From Treponema sp. (GTDB lineage: Bacteria > Spirochaetota > Spirochaetia > Treponematales > Treponemataceae), in the NCBI GenBank assembly GCA_012513125.1, contig JAAZCS010000366.1, positions 1 through 6,113 of the forward strand: DNA of 6,113 nucleotides, given 5' to 3'. This document shows positions 1-6,113 of the stretch, piece by piece. The translations under genes and the position numbers were made by a program. Numbering within the stretch: the stretch's first letter is position 1; each line of letters opens with the position of its first letter. Under the pieces are notes generated by a model. The model did not search any database and had not been told where the DNA came from. It saw only the letters and a list, made by a program, of their open reading frames with translations.

Positions 1-1
1 A

Positions 2-2740
2 TATTATTCTGTTGTAACAGAAACAATTCGGGAGTTTAGTGGTTCAATTTTTCAATTTGCAGGCGATTCTATACTAATCAGTTTTGAAGAATTTGAAGAT
101 GAAAAGCCGGAAGAAAATGTTAAGCGTGCATTGACGGCGATATTTAGAATCCTTGAGTTGAGTAATAATTACAATTCTGTTTCTCTGGAAACAAACGGAT
201 TTATGCTGAAGCCGAAAATAGGTTTTAGTTATGGAGAATATAATCAAGTAATTTTAGGTAGCACAGATTTGTTTATGACCCCTGTTTTAGTGGGAAGAGC
301 TGTAAAAAATGCCATTTCTTGTGAAAAAGAGTGCAAACAGCAAAGTCTTGTTATTGATGATAAAACTTTTAAAATTGTAAAAAATTGTGGATTGGAGCAG
401 TCGTTTAAGCCTTTGACTGAATCTGCATACATTTTTACACAAATTCCCTCATCTTTTTTTGATGATATAAAGTATCCCGATTTTTATGACACAGAACCAT
501 TGTTTGAAAAGCCTTATTTTTATGGGAGATTGATTTCATTCATTAATCCAACAATCAGGAAGCAAATTGAAAATAGTTTGAACGGTTTTTCGGGTGAATA
601 CAAAGATATTTCATGCTTGATGATTAAGTTTGACGGCAATTTTGTAAATGAACTTGTTGACGGAATGAATGATGATATATTGAAAGTGTTAAACTTTCTT
701 TATACAACTGTTTGTGAAAAATCAGGAAAATATGGCGGATATTGTATGAAACCAGATTTTTCAGATAAAGGAATTGTTTTTCCTGTCGTTTTTGGAATCC
801 CTTCTGCAATGGAAAATAAGGAGAGAAATGCTCTTTTTTGCAGTGCAGAAATAATGCGAGATTGTTTAAATCATAAAGAAATAAAAAAAGTTCATATTGG
901 TCTAGTTACTGGAATGGTTTATGCGGGTGAATTTGGTGGAATTTTAAGAAAAGATTACACGATTATTGGAAATTCAATCAATTTTGCATCTAGATTGATG
1001 ATGTCGGCAAAAGAAAATGAGAATTTTTCACTCATAATGGATTATAGAACTAATGCATTTGTTCAAAAATTTTGTAAAACAAGCATTATTACAGGAATCA
1101 GTTGCAAAGGTTATAAAGGCTTGCAAACAGCATATAGATTTAAATCCTTCAAAATGCTTTCAAAATCAATTGAAAGTAAAGGAAAATTGCTAGTCAGAAC
1201 AGAGGAATTATCTTATTTGTTGGAATTTTATGACAAAATGAATGATTCAAAAATGCAGTTTGTAGGAATAAAAGGCGAGGCTGGAATAGGAAAAAGTTTT
1301 TTTGTTGATAGCTTCAAAAATGCACTGAAACAAAAAGATAAAGAAGCTTATATTTATTCAGGTTATTGTTATCAATATGAACAATCGACACCATTTTTTT
1401 GCTGGCAGTCTATAATCAGGCAGATTATCCAGCTTTCGTCAGGAATTACATTGGATATAGCAGAAATTTTAGTAAAATCTTTTTTTTATGAACATTTTCC
1501 CGAAGATCTTTATTGGTTCCCGACATTTATGAATATATTTGGTTATAACTTTCAAGAACCAATAGAAATTGTAAATATGGATGTATCACAAAAGCAGGAA
1601 CATTTATTTAAGTTGCTGTATAAAATCCTTCTTTTATTTAAGAAGACAAATACTGTAGTAATTATTGATAGTTTGCAGTGGTGCGATGATGTTTCGCTAA
1701 ACATGTTGAAATATCTTCATAATCATCAGTCAGAAGCGAATCTGTTAATTCTTTTTACAGTACGAGATTCTGACAGTTTGCAGGATTTTTTTAATGAAAA
1801 TAATTTTGATTTTATTGAACTAAAACAGCTTTCTGATGATAAATCAGTTGAATTGACAAAATCATTATTAAATATGAAAGAAGTGGATGAAGATTTTGTG
1901 CATAAAATAGTTTCGAATGCATCAGGAAATCCATTTTTTATAGAGAACATAATTCAAGGTTTTATTGAAAAAGGAATCTTAATAGAAGATGAGAATGGAT
2001 ATTTTAATTTGTCTGACAAAAAACAGGTTTTTCAAATTCCAACTTCTGTTCAAGATATTGTGTTATCGCGTTTTGATTCGTTAAAGTTTTTTAATCAAGT
2101 AGTTTGTAGAACTGCATCGGCTATCGGAAAAGAATTTTATAAAGATTGTCTTATTGAACTTTTGCCAGATGGTTTTGACGAGACAAAAGTTGAAAAATCG
2201 TTGACTGATTTGCAAAAACATAATCTTATAATAAAAGACGAAAATAATGATGATGAATATTTGTTTTCAAATGGAATTACAAGGGATTTGATTTATGAAA
2301 CAATCCTTGATATTACAAAAAAAGAATTGAATCTGAAAATTCTTGAATTCTTTGAGAAAAAATACAAGGATGATTATTCATTAATCGTAGAAAAGCTAGA
2401 ATATTATGCACAGGAATCGAAAGAGCAAAAGAAAATTGTAAAATATGCATTGGAATCAGCTGTTAGGGCAAAAAATAAGTCATCTTTGCTAGATGCAATT
2501 TCGCATTATTGGATAGCGATTGAGGCTTGGGAACAAATTGTAGAAGAAAAAGATTTTAATCAATTTTTTCAAATGCAGTTAGATTTGGCAGATGTTTATC
2601 GCTTAAAAGGTGATTATAACGAATCCGAAAATGTGTACAATCTAGTTATTCAGGCGTCAGAAAGCTCAAAGATTCAAATAGAAGCAAACTGCGGACTAGA
2701 AAAATGTACGCAAGAAAGAGAATCTGCTGTAGGTAGTTGA
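2..2740 (+). CDS. Adenylate cyclase, tandem class III domains + AAA/STAND ATPase + TPR (5' partial)
   Basis: Predicted soluble cytoplasmic enzyme making cAMP from ATP. The frame is open to the left edge, so the true start lies outside; 912 residues are visible, numbered here from the codon at nt 2. Residues 1-123 are the end of a first cyclase domain (FAGDS, with metal-binding Asp22). About 203-383 is a second cyclase domain with Lys250 and Thr320 at the adenine-recognition positions and Asn327/Arg331 in the INFASR motif, the transition-state pair. An NTPase domain follows at about 398-663: Walker A GEAGIGKS (425-432), Walker B IIDSLQW (Asp556) and NASGNPFF (639-646). A helical region and one recognisable TPR (LADVYRLKGDYNES, 862-875) end the protein. 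The domain order and local motifs match ADCY10. Walker B has Ser557 where an acidic residue is usual. The TPR part is short for this kind of protein and the end looks abrupt. Cyclase family is sure; ATP specificity is likely; the trigger is unknown. Confidence 0.9.
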   Translation, partial: YYSVVTETIREFSGSIFQFAGDSILISFEEFEDEKPEENVKRALTAIFRILELSNNYNSVSLETNGFMLKPKIGFSYGEYNQVILGSTDLFMTPVLVGRAVKNAISCEKECKQQSLVIDDKTFKIVKNCGLEQSFKPLTESAYIFTQIPSSFFDDIKYPDFYDTEPLFEKPYFYGRLISFINPTIRKQIENSLNGFSGEYKDISCLMIKFDGNFVNELVDGMNDDILKVLNFLYTTVCEKSGKYGGYCMKPDFSDKGIVFPVVFGIPSAMENKERNALFCSAEIMRDCLNHKEIKKVHIGLVTGMVYAGEFGGILRKDYTIIGNSINFASRLMMSAKENENFSLIMDYRTNAFVQKFCKTSIITGISCKGYKGLQTAYRFKSFKMLSKSIESKGKLLVRTEELSYLLEFYDKMNDSKMQFVGIKGEAGIGKSFFVDSFKNALKQKDKEAYIYSGYCYQYEQSTPFFCWQSIIRQIIQLSSGITLDIAEILVKSFFYEHFPEDLYWFPTFMNIFGYNFQEPIEIVNMDVSQKQEHLFKLLYKILLLFKKTNTVVIIDSLQWCDDVSLNMLKYLHNHQSEANLLILFTVRDSDSLQDFFNENNFDFIELKQLSDDKSVELTKSLLNMKEVDEDFVHKIVSNASGNPFFIENIIQGFIEKGILIEDENGYFNLSDKKQVFQIPTSVQDIVLSRFDSLKFFNQVVCRTASAIGKEFYKDCLIELLPDGFDETKVEKSLTDLQKHNLIIKDENNDDEYLFSNGITRDLIYETILDITKKELNLKILEFFEKKYKDDYSLIVEKLEYYAQESKEQKKIVKYALESAVRAKNKSSLLDAISHYWIAIEAWEQIVEEKDFNQFFQMQLDLADVYRLKGDYNESENVYNLVIQASESSKIQIEANCGLEKCTQERESAVGS

Positions 2741-2744
2741 TGTG

Positions 2745-2773
2745 TTGAAAAAACATATAAAAAAGTTCATAAT
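2745..2773 (+). promoter_or_regulatory. Candidate sigma70-type promoter for the gmd operon
   Basis: TTGAAA (2745-2750) and CATAAT (2768-2773) are separated by exactly 17 bases. Each hexamer matches the consensus at five of six positions. Transcription would start near 2780, leaving a leader of about 20 bases before the gmd ATG. Such matches arise easily by chance in AT-rich DNA, but the position, directly after the preceding stop and before a functionally distinct gene set, supports it. Confidence 0.4.
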
Positions 2774-2791
2774 GATAAAATTGTTGTATAT

Positions 2792-2795
2792 GGAG
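2792..2795 (+). promoter_or_regulatory. Ribosome binding site of gmd
   Basis: GGAG lies seven bases before the ATG at 2803, a standard Shine-Dalgarno spacing. It supports that start; the nearby upstream ATGs at 2772 and 2790 are out of frame with gmd. Confidence 0.7.
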
Positions 2796-2802
2796 AATAT
2801 AA

Positions 2803-3885
2803 ATGTTTGATAAAAAAATAGCTTTAATCACGGGAATAACTGGACAAGATGGATCATATTTGGCGGAGTTTTTATTAGAAAAAGGTTATGAAGTTCATGG
2901 AATAATTCGTCGTTCGTCTTCTTTTAATACTGGAAGAATTGAACATTTGTATATTGATGAATTAATTGAAGATATGCACAAGGATAGAAAAGTAATTCTT
3001 CATTATGGTGATTTAACTGATTCAGAAAGTTTGATTCGCCTTATTAGAGAAATTAATCCATCTGAAATTTATAATCTTGCAGCTCAGAGCCATGTTCAAG
3101 TTTCTTTTGAAGTTCCAGAATACACAGCAGATTGTGTTGGAACTGGTGTTTTAAGAATTTTGGAAGCTGTTCACTTTTTGGGAATGGAAAAAACTTGTAA
3201 AATTTATCAAGCGTCTACATCTGAATTGTTTGGATTGGTTCAGGAAGTTCCTCAGAAAGAAACAACACCTTTTTATCCTCGTTCACCATATGCTGTTGCA
3301 AAAATGTATGGCTTTTGGATTATGAAAAATTATCGTGAAAGTTATGGAATGTTTTGTTCCAATGGAATTCTTTTTAATCATGAATCAGAAAGAAGAGGTG
3401 AAACTTTTGTTACAAGAAAGATTACTCTTGCAGCTAGCCGTATTTCTCAAGGTTTGCAGAAAAAATTGTATTTAGGAAATTTAAATTCTCTTCGTGACTG
3501 GGGTTATGCAAAAGATTATGTTGAATGTATGTGGCTTATCTTGCAACAAGATAAAGCAGATGATTTTGTTATTGCAACTGGTGAACAACATTCTGTAAGG
3601 GAATTCTGTCAACATGCTTTCAAATATGCTGATATCGAACTTGAATTCAAGGGTGAAGGCGTAAATGAAAAAGGATATAACAAAAAAACAGGTGAAGTTG
3701 TAATTGAAGTTGATCCTAAATATTTCCGTCCTTCAGAAGTTGAAACATTGCTTGGTGATCCAACTAAAGCAAAGTCAGTTTTGGGCTGGAATCCAAGAAA
3801 GACTACATTTGAAGAATTAGTAAGAATAATGATGAAGCATGATATGGAATACGTAAAATCAGAACGTTTTGTTCATAAAAGATAA
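2803..3885 (+). CDS. gmd: GDP-mannose 4,6-dehydratase
   Basis: Converts GDP-D-mannose to GDP-4-keto-6-deoxy-D-mannose in the cytoplasm, the first committed step to GDP-L-fucose and related deoxysugars. It is an extended short-chain dehydrogenase/reductase using bound NADP(H). The N-terminal Rossmann motif is GITGQDG (residues 11-17). The catalytic set is visible: Thr139 and Glu141 in STSELFG, and Tyr163/Lys167 in YAVAK. Family hallmarks [10 protein letters not shown] (191-200) and [10 protein letters not shown] (231-240) are intact. At 360 residues it has the normal full length and no damage. The ATG start has a good ribosome site seven bases upstream. fcl, which uses its product, follows 13 bases after the stop, so the two are almost certainly co-transcribed. 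The GDP-mannose supply genes (manA, manB, manC) are not in the window. Confidence 0.97.
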   Translation: MFDKKIALITGITGQDGSYLAEFLLEKGYEVHGIIRRSSSFNTGRIEHLYIDELIEDMHKDRKVILHYGDLTDSESLIRLIREINPSEIYNLAAQSHVQVSFEVPEYTADCVGTGVLRILEAVHFLGMEKTCKIYQASTSELFGLVQEVPQKETTPFYPRSPYAVAKMYGFWIMKNYRESYGMFCSNGILFNHESERRGETFVTRKITLAASRISQGLQKKLYLGNLNSLRDWGYAKDYVECMWLILQQDKADDFVIATGEQHSVREFCQHAFKYADIELEFKGEGVNEKGYNKKTGEVVIEVDPKYFRPSEVETLLGDPTKAKSVLGWNPRKTTFEELVRIMMKHDMEYVKSERFVHKR

Positions 3886-3890
3886 AAGAG
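3884..3890 (+). promoter_or_regulatory. Ribosome binding site that sets the fcl start
   Basis: AAAAGAG overlaps the gmd stop codon and ends eight bases before the ATG at 3899. It favours that ATG over the in-frame TTG at 3869, which would overlap the end of gmd by 17 bases and add ten residues not expected in the family. Confidence 0.55.
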
Positions 3891-3898
3891 TAGTTAAA

Positions 3899-4876
3899 AT
3901 GGAAAAGAATGCAAAAGTTTTTGTTGCCGGTCATAGGGGCTTAGTTGGTGGTGCAATATATCGTGAACTAGTAAAAGATGGTTACACAAATATTATTGTA
4001 CGTAGTCATACAGAATTGGATTTATTAAATCAGAAGTCAGTAAATGATTTTTTTGAAAAAGAAAAGCCAGAGTATGTATTCTTGGCTGCAGCTCATGTTG
4101 GTGGAATAGGGGCTAATTCAACTTATCCTGCTGATTTTATTTATCAGAATATGATGATTGGATTTAATATTGTTGAAGCTGCAAGGAAAAATTCAGTTAA
4201 AAAATTGATGAATCTAGGTTCTACATGTATTTATCCAAAAATGGCAGAACAGCCGATTAAAGAAGAGTCTTTATTAACTGGACCACTTGAACCGACAAAT
4301 GATGCTTATGCATTAGCAAAAATTAGCGTTATAAAACTTTGCACTGCATACAATAAGCAGTTTGGCACGGATTATCTTTCTGTAATGCCGACAAATCTTT
4401 ATGGTCCAGGCGATAATTATGAGTTACAGGGTTCTCATGTTTTGCCTGCAATGATTCGTAAATTTCATGAGGCAAAATCTAGTAAAACAGACGTTGTTGA
4501 ATTATGGGGAGATGGTTCTCCTTTAAGAGAGTTCTTGTATAGTGAAGACTTGGCAAAAGCTGTAGTTTATTTAATGAAAAATAAACATGCAGAAGATGTA
4601 AGAACTCCAACAGGTGATTTTGTTAATGTTGGAAGTGGAAAAGAGCTTACAATTAAGCAATTAGCAGAAAAAATTAGAGATATTGTTTATGAAGATACAA
4701 ATGGACGAAGTTGTACAATAAATTGGAATACATCAAAACCAAACGGAACTCCGCGTAAATTATGCGATATAACTAGATTGGTGAATCTTGGTTGGAAACC
4801 GCTCGTTGATTTGGAAGAAGGAATAAAGAATTCTTATAATGATTTCTTAAATAATAAGAATATTAGATTAAGCTAG
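3899..4876 (+). CDS. fcl: GDP-L-fucose synthase
   Basis: Bifunctional 3,5-epimerase/4-reductase that turns GDP-4-keto-6-deoxy-mannose, the Gmd product, into GDP-L-fucose with NADPH. It is a cytoplasmic SDR enzyme (also called WcaG). From the ATG at 3899 the protein has 325 residues, close to the 321 of the E. coli enzyme. The N-terminus places the nucleotide-binding motif GHRGLVG at 11-17, as expected. Catalytic residues can be read one position later than in E. coli: Ser108 and Cys110 in GSTCIYP, Tyr137/Lys141 in YALAK, and the epimerase acid/base His180 in LQGSH. All are present, so the enzyme should be active. It sits between gmd and an export permease with short gaps on both sides, which points to fucose being built into an exported glycan. 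No sign of truncation or frameshift. Confidence 0.97.
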   Translation: MEKNAKVFVAGHRGLVGGAIYRELVKDGYTNIIVRSHTELDLLNQKSVNDFFEKEKPEYVFLAAAHVGGIGANSTYPADFIYQNMMIGFNIVEAARKNSVKKLMNLGSTCIYPKMAEQPIKEESLLTGPLEPTNDAYALAKISVIKLCTAYNKQFGTDYLSVMPTNLYGPGDNYELQGSHVLPAMIRKFHEAKSSKTDVVELWGDGSPLREFLYSEDLAKAVVYLMKNKHAEDVRTPTGDFVNVGSGKELTIKQLAEKIRDIVYEDTNGRSCTINWNTSKPNGTPRKLCDITRLVNLGWKPLVDLEEGIKNSYNDFLNNKNIRLS

Positions 4877-4882
4877 ATAAAT

Positions 4883-4888
4883 AGGAAG
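4883..4888 (+). promoter_or_regulatory. Ribosome binding site of the ABC permease
   Basis: AGGAAG lies just after the fcl stop and three bases before the ATG at 4892 (five if only AGGA pairs). It is a purine-rich Shine-Dalgarno site at slightly short spacing and supports this start. Confidence 0.6.
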
Positions 4889-4891
4889 TGT

Positions 4892-5749
4892 ATGAATACT
4901 AAAGAAAAAAATGGTCAATGGACACAGATTATTGATTCAAAAAGAAAGTTATTTGAATTGGGGCTAAAAGATGTTGCCCATTATAGAGATTTAATCCTAA
5001 TGTTTATAAAAAGAGATTTTATAATCACTTATAAACAATCAGTGTTAGGTCCGCTTTGGTATATTCTTCAGCCGTTGATGTCTACAGTAATGTACACTTT
5101 TATTTTTGGAAATTTAGCGGCAATCGGCACGGATGGAATTCCTTATATTCTTTTCTATTTTGCAGGTTCAATGCTTTGGACTTATTTTTCTAATTCTCTT
5201 TTGAGTGCAGCGAACTGTTTTTTGGATAATAAAGGTGTTTTTGATAAAGTATATTTTCCTCGTCTTTGTGTTCCTATATCAACAACAGTTGGTCATATTT
5301 TAAGATTATTGATACAGTTTGCGTGCCTTCTTTGTTTTTATATATACTATTTGATAAAAGGCAATGCAATTCATCCTTCTTGGATGGTTGTATTATTTCC
5401 TTTATTGCTTGTTTGGATAGGTTGTCTTGGAACTGGTATTGGATTGATTATTTCATCGTTAACAACAAAATACAGAGATTTAAAAACATTAGTGCAATTT
5501 AGTTTGCCTTTATTAATGTATGTAACACCAGTTGTGTATCCAATGTCGCAGACTCCAGAAAATTTAAGAGTATTTTTTTATTTTAATCCGATGAGTGCAC
5601 CAATTGAATTTTTTAGAATCTGGTTTTACGGGGCTGGAGCAGTTTCTACGAATATGCTTATTATTAGCATTGCAGAAACGTTAGTTGTTTTGTTATTAGG
5701 TGTACTTCTTTTCAATAGAAATGAAAGAAACTTTGTTGATGTAATTTAG
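4892..5749 (+). CDS. ABC-2 type polysaccharide export permease (Wzm-like)
   Basis: Inner-membrane subunit of an ABC exporter for undecaprenyl-linked polysaccharide (O-antigen, capsule or teichoic-acid type). The 285 residues begin with a cytoplasmic stretch and the amphipathic segment LKDVAHYRDLILMFIKRDF (25-43). The family signature YKQSVLGPLWYILQPL (47-62) then leads into the first membrane span. About six hydrophobic spans are visible, near 51-73, 84-105, 130-155, 162-189, 200-218 and 253-274. The loop with FDKVYFPRLCVPIS (117-130) and the segment with TPVVYPMS (212-219) are also typical. Length is normal. Such permeases need a separate ATPase (Wzt/TagH/KpsT type); none is encoded next to it here, and the following gene is an acyltransferase. 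It lies 15 bases after fcl, so it probably belongs to the same transcript. The substrate cannot be read from the sequence; a fucose-containing glycan is an inference from neighbours. Confidence 0.92.
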   Translation: MNTKEKNGQWTQIIDSKRKLFELGLKDVAHYRDLILMFIKRDFIITYKQSVLGPLWYILQPLMSTVMYTFIFGNLAAIGTDGIPYILFYFAGSMLWTYFSNSLLSAANCFLDNKGVFDKVYFPRLCVPISTTVGHILRLLIQFACLLCFYIYYLIKGNAIHPSWMVVLFPLLLVWIGCLGTGIGLIISSLTTKYRDLKTLVQFSLPLLMYVTPVVYPMSQTPENLRVFFYFNPMSAPIEFFRIWFYGAGAVSTNMLIISIAETLVVLLLGVLLFNRNERNFVDVI

Positions 5750-5751
5750 GG
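5748..5751 (+). promoter_or_regulatory. Weak ribosome binding site of the acyltransferase
   Basis: AGGG overlaps the permease stop codon and sits ten bases before the ATG at 5762, at the long end of normal spacing. No better site is visible, and overlap with the stop suggests translation coupled to the permease. Confidence 0.4.
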
Positions 5752-5761
5752 TTTATTTAAA

Positions 5762-6113
5762 ATGAAGAGAGAAATAAGCGATAAGAGACTATCAACAATA
5801 GGTTATGATGTTTTAAGAATCATATCTGCGTTTGTTGTAGTTAGTTTTCATTTTTCATTACATGTGATAACTGTAAAGAATGAGTCATTTGGTTATTTTG
5901 ACATCTTTGTTGGCAGGTCAGTTGCCATATTCTTTATTGTTTCAGGTGCCACTTTATGGTTGAATAATAAAAATACTTCAATAAAAGATTTTGCAATAAA
6001 AAGGGTTAAAAGTATCTATCCACTATTTTGGATTTGCTACGTACCATTGGCAATTGAAAGAATCATTAAAAGTAAAAGTCTTTCTTTAGGATTAAATCCT
6101 CTAAAATATATTC
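5762..6113 (+). CDS. Acyltransferase 3 family membrane protein (3' partial)
   Basis: N-terminal 117 residues of an integral membrane acyltransferase (OafA/WecH type) that would transfer an acyl group, often acetyl, to a sugar hydroxyl. The gene runs off the right edge; full members usually exceed 300 residues. Visible marks are the opening YDVLRIISAFVVVSFHFS (residues 15-32), containing the family's R-x10-H motif as Arg19 and His30, the second-span motif VAIFFIVSGATL (about 62-73), and FAIKRVKSIYPLFWI, typical of the loop into the third span. The start is the first ATG, 12 bases after the permease stop, giving the family's usual short N-terminal tail. Its place in the cluster suggests O-acylation of the exported glycan or a precursor. 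Acceptor and acyl group are unknown. Whether the gene is intact beyond the edge cannot be seen. Confidence 0.88.
   Translation, partial: MKREISDKRLSTIGYDVLRIISAFVVVSFHFSLHVITVKNESFGYFDIFVGRSVAIFFIVSGATLWLNNKNTSIKDFAIKRVKSIYPLFWICYVPLAIERIIKSKSLSLGLNPLKYI

Larger units (their letters stand above)
2741..2802 (+). other. Intergenic gap between cyclase and gmd
   Basis: This 62-base AT-rich spacer is the longest non-coding stretch in the window. It holds a candidate promoter and the gmd ribosome site. I see no GC-rich hairpin followed by a T run, so there is no obvious intrinsic terminator after the cyclase gene, and read-through into gmd is possible. The cyclase frame stays open for 26 codons after its TGA stop, to a TAG at 2819-2821, which may be a relic of a longer C-terminus or chance. 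Confidence 0.7.
2803..6113 (+). other. Probable fucose-glycan operon (continues to the right)
   Basis: gmd, fcl, the permease and the acyltransferase run in one direction with gaps of 13, 15 and 12 bases. No internal terminator or promoter is evident. The gene set covers precursor synthesis, export and decoration of a surface glycan, and it lacks glycosyltransferases and the exporter ATPase, which would be expected downstream. Operon structure is inferred from spacing and direction only. Confidence 0.75.

Noticed and set aside
131..133. TTG as the start of the cyclase gene
   Set aside because: The same frame is open upstream to nt 2 and encodes a conserved cyclase motif (FAGDS, nt 56-70), so the gene begins outside the window.
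244..432. Short minus-strand open frame
   Set aside because: Lies wholly antisense within the cyclase gene and encodes no recognisable protein.
624..809. Short minus-strand open frame
   Set aside because: Antisense to the conserved second cyclase domain; no family resemblance.
1480..1487. T8 homopolymer in the cyclase gene as a phase-variation tract (with T7 runs at 454-460, 1394-1400 and 1786-1792)
   Set aside because: Runs of this length are expected in AT-rich Phe-rich coding sequence, and the frame is intact across all of them; slippage switching is possible but unsupported.
1726..1950. Short minus-strand open frame
   Set aside because: Antisense to the ATPase domain; composition reflects the complement of the real gene.
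2646..2831. Minus-strand open frame spanning the cyclase-gmd gap
   Set aside because: Considered as a small gene at the junction, but most of it is antisense to both neighbours, it is low in complexity, and it resembles nothing known to me.
3869..3871. TTG as the start of fcl
   Set aside because: It would overlap gmd by 17 bases, add a non-conserved ten-residue leader and lacks a clear ribosome site; the ATG at 3899 fits the family's N-terminus and has AAAAGAG upstream.
5266..5502. Plus-strand open frame inside the permease gene
   Set aside because: Out-of-frame shadow of a hydrophobic coding region; the permease frame is the conserved one.
1..6113. CRISPR arrays, tRNA/rRNA genes, insertion sequences, attachment sites
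   Set aside because: No regularly spaced direct repeats, cloverleaf-like sequence, terminal inverted repeats or transposase frame was seen; coding density leaves little room for them.

Overview
The window is an AT-rich (roughly one third G+C by eye), densely coded stretch with every gene on the + strand. It reads as bacterial. A soluble-adenylyl-cyclase-like protein (tandem cyclase domains, ATPase, TPR), Shine-Dalgarno-type ribosome sites and low G+C together fit a host-associated spirochaete such as Treponema. That assignment is inference from gene content. No rRNA or other phylogenetic marker is present.

Layout: (1) nt 1-2740 is one long gene, cut by the left edge. It encodes tandem class III nucleotide cyclase domains, then a STAND/AAA-type ATPase and a short TPR tail, the domain order of mammalian soluble adenylyl cyclase (ADCY10). 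(2) nt 2741-2802 is a 62-base gap with a plausible sigma70-type promoter and a ribosome site, but no terminator. (3) nt 2803-6113 is a tight same-strand cluster, probably one operon: gmd (GDP-mannose 4,6-dehydratase), fcl (GDP-L-fucose synthase), an ABC-2 polysaccharide-export permease, and the first 117 codons of an acyltransferase-3 membrane protein cut by the right edge. Gaps inside it are 12-15 bases.

The cluster has a simple logic. Gmd and Fcl turn GDP-mannose into GDP-L-fucose, the permease would export a lipid-linked glycan, and the acyltransferase would O-acylate a sugar. It looks like the start of a fucose-containing surface polysaccharide locus that continues to the right. The glycosyltransferases and the ATPase partner of the permease are not in view.

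The parts most worth a second look are in the cyclase: catalytic residues consistent with an ATP-using cyclase, replacement of the residues that bind bicarbonate in ADCY10, a Walker B motif lacking the usual second acidic residue, and an abrupt C-terminus at the junction with the polysaccharide operon. I found no CRISPR array, tRNA, rRNA, insertion sequence or wholly new system.
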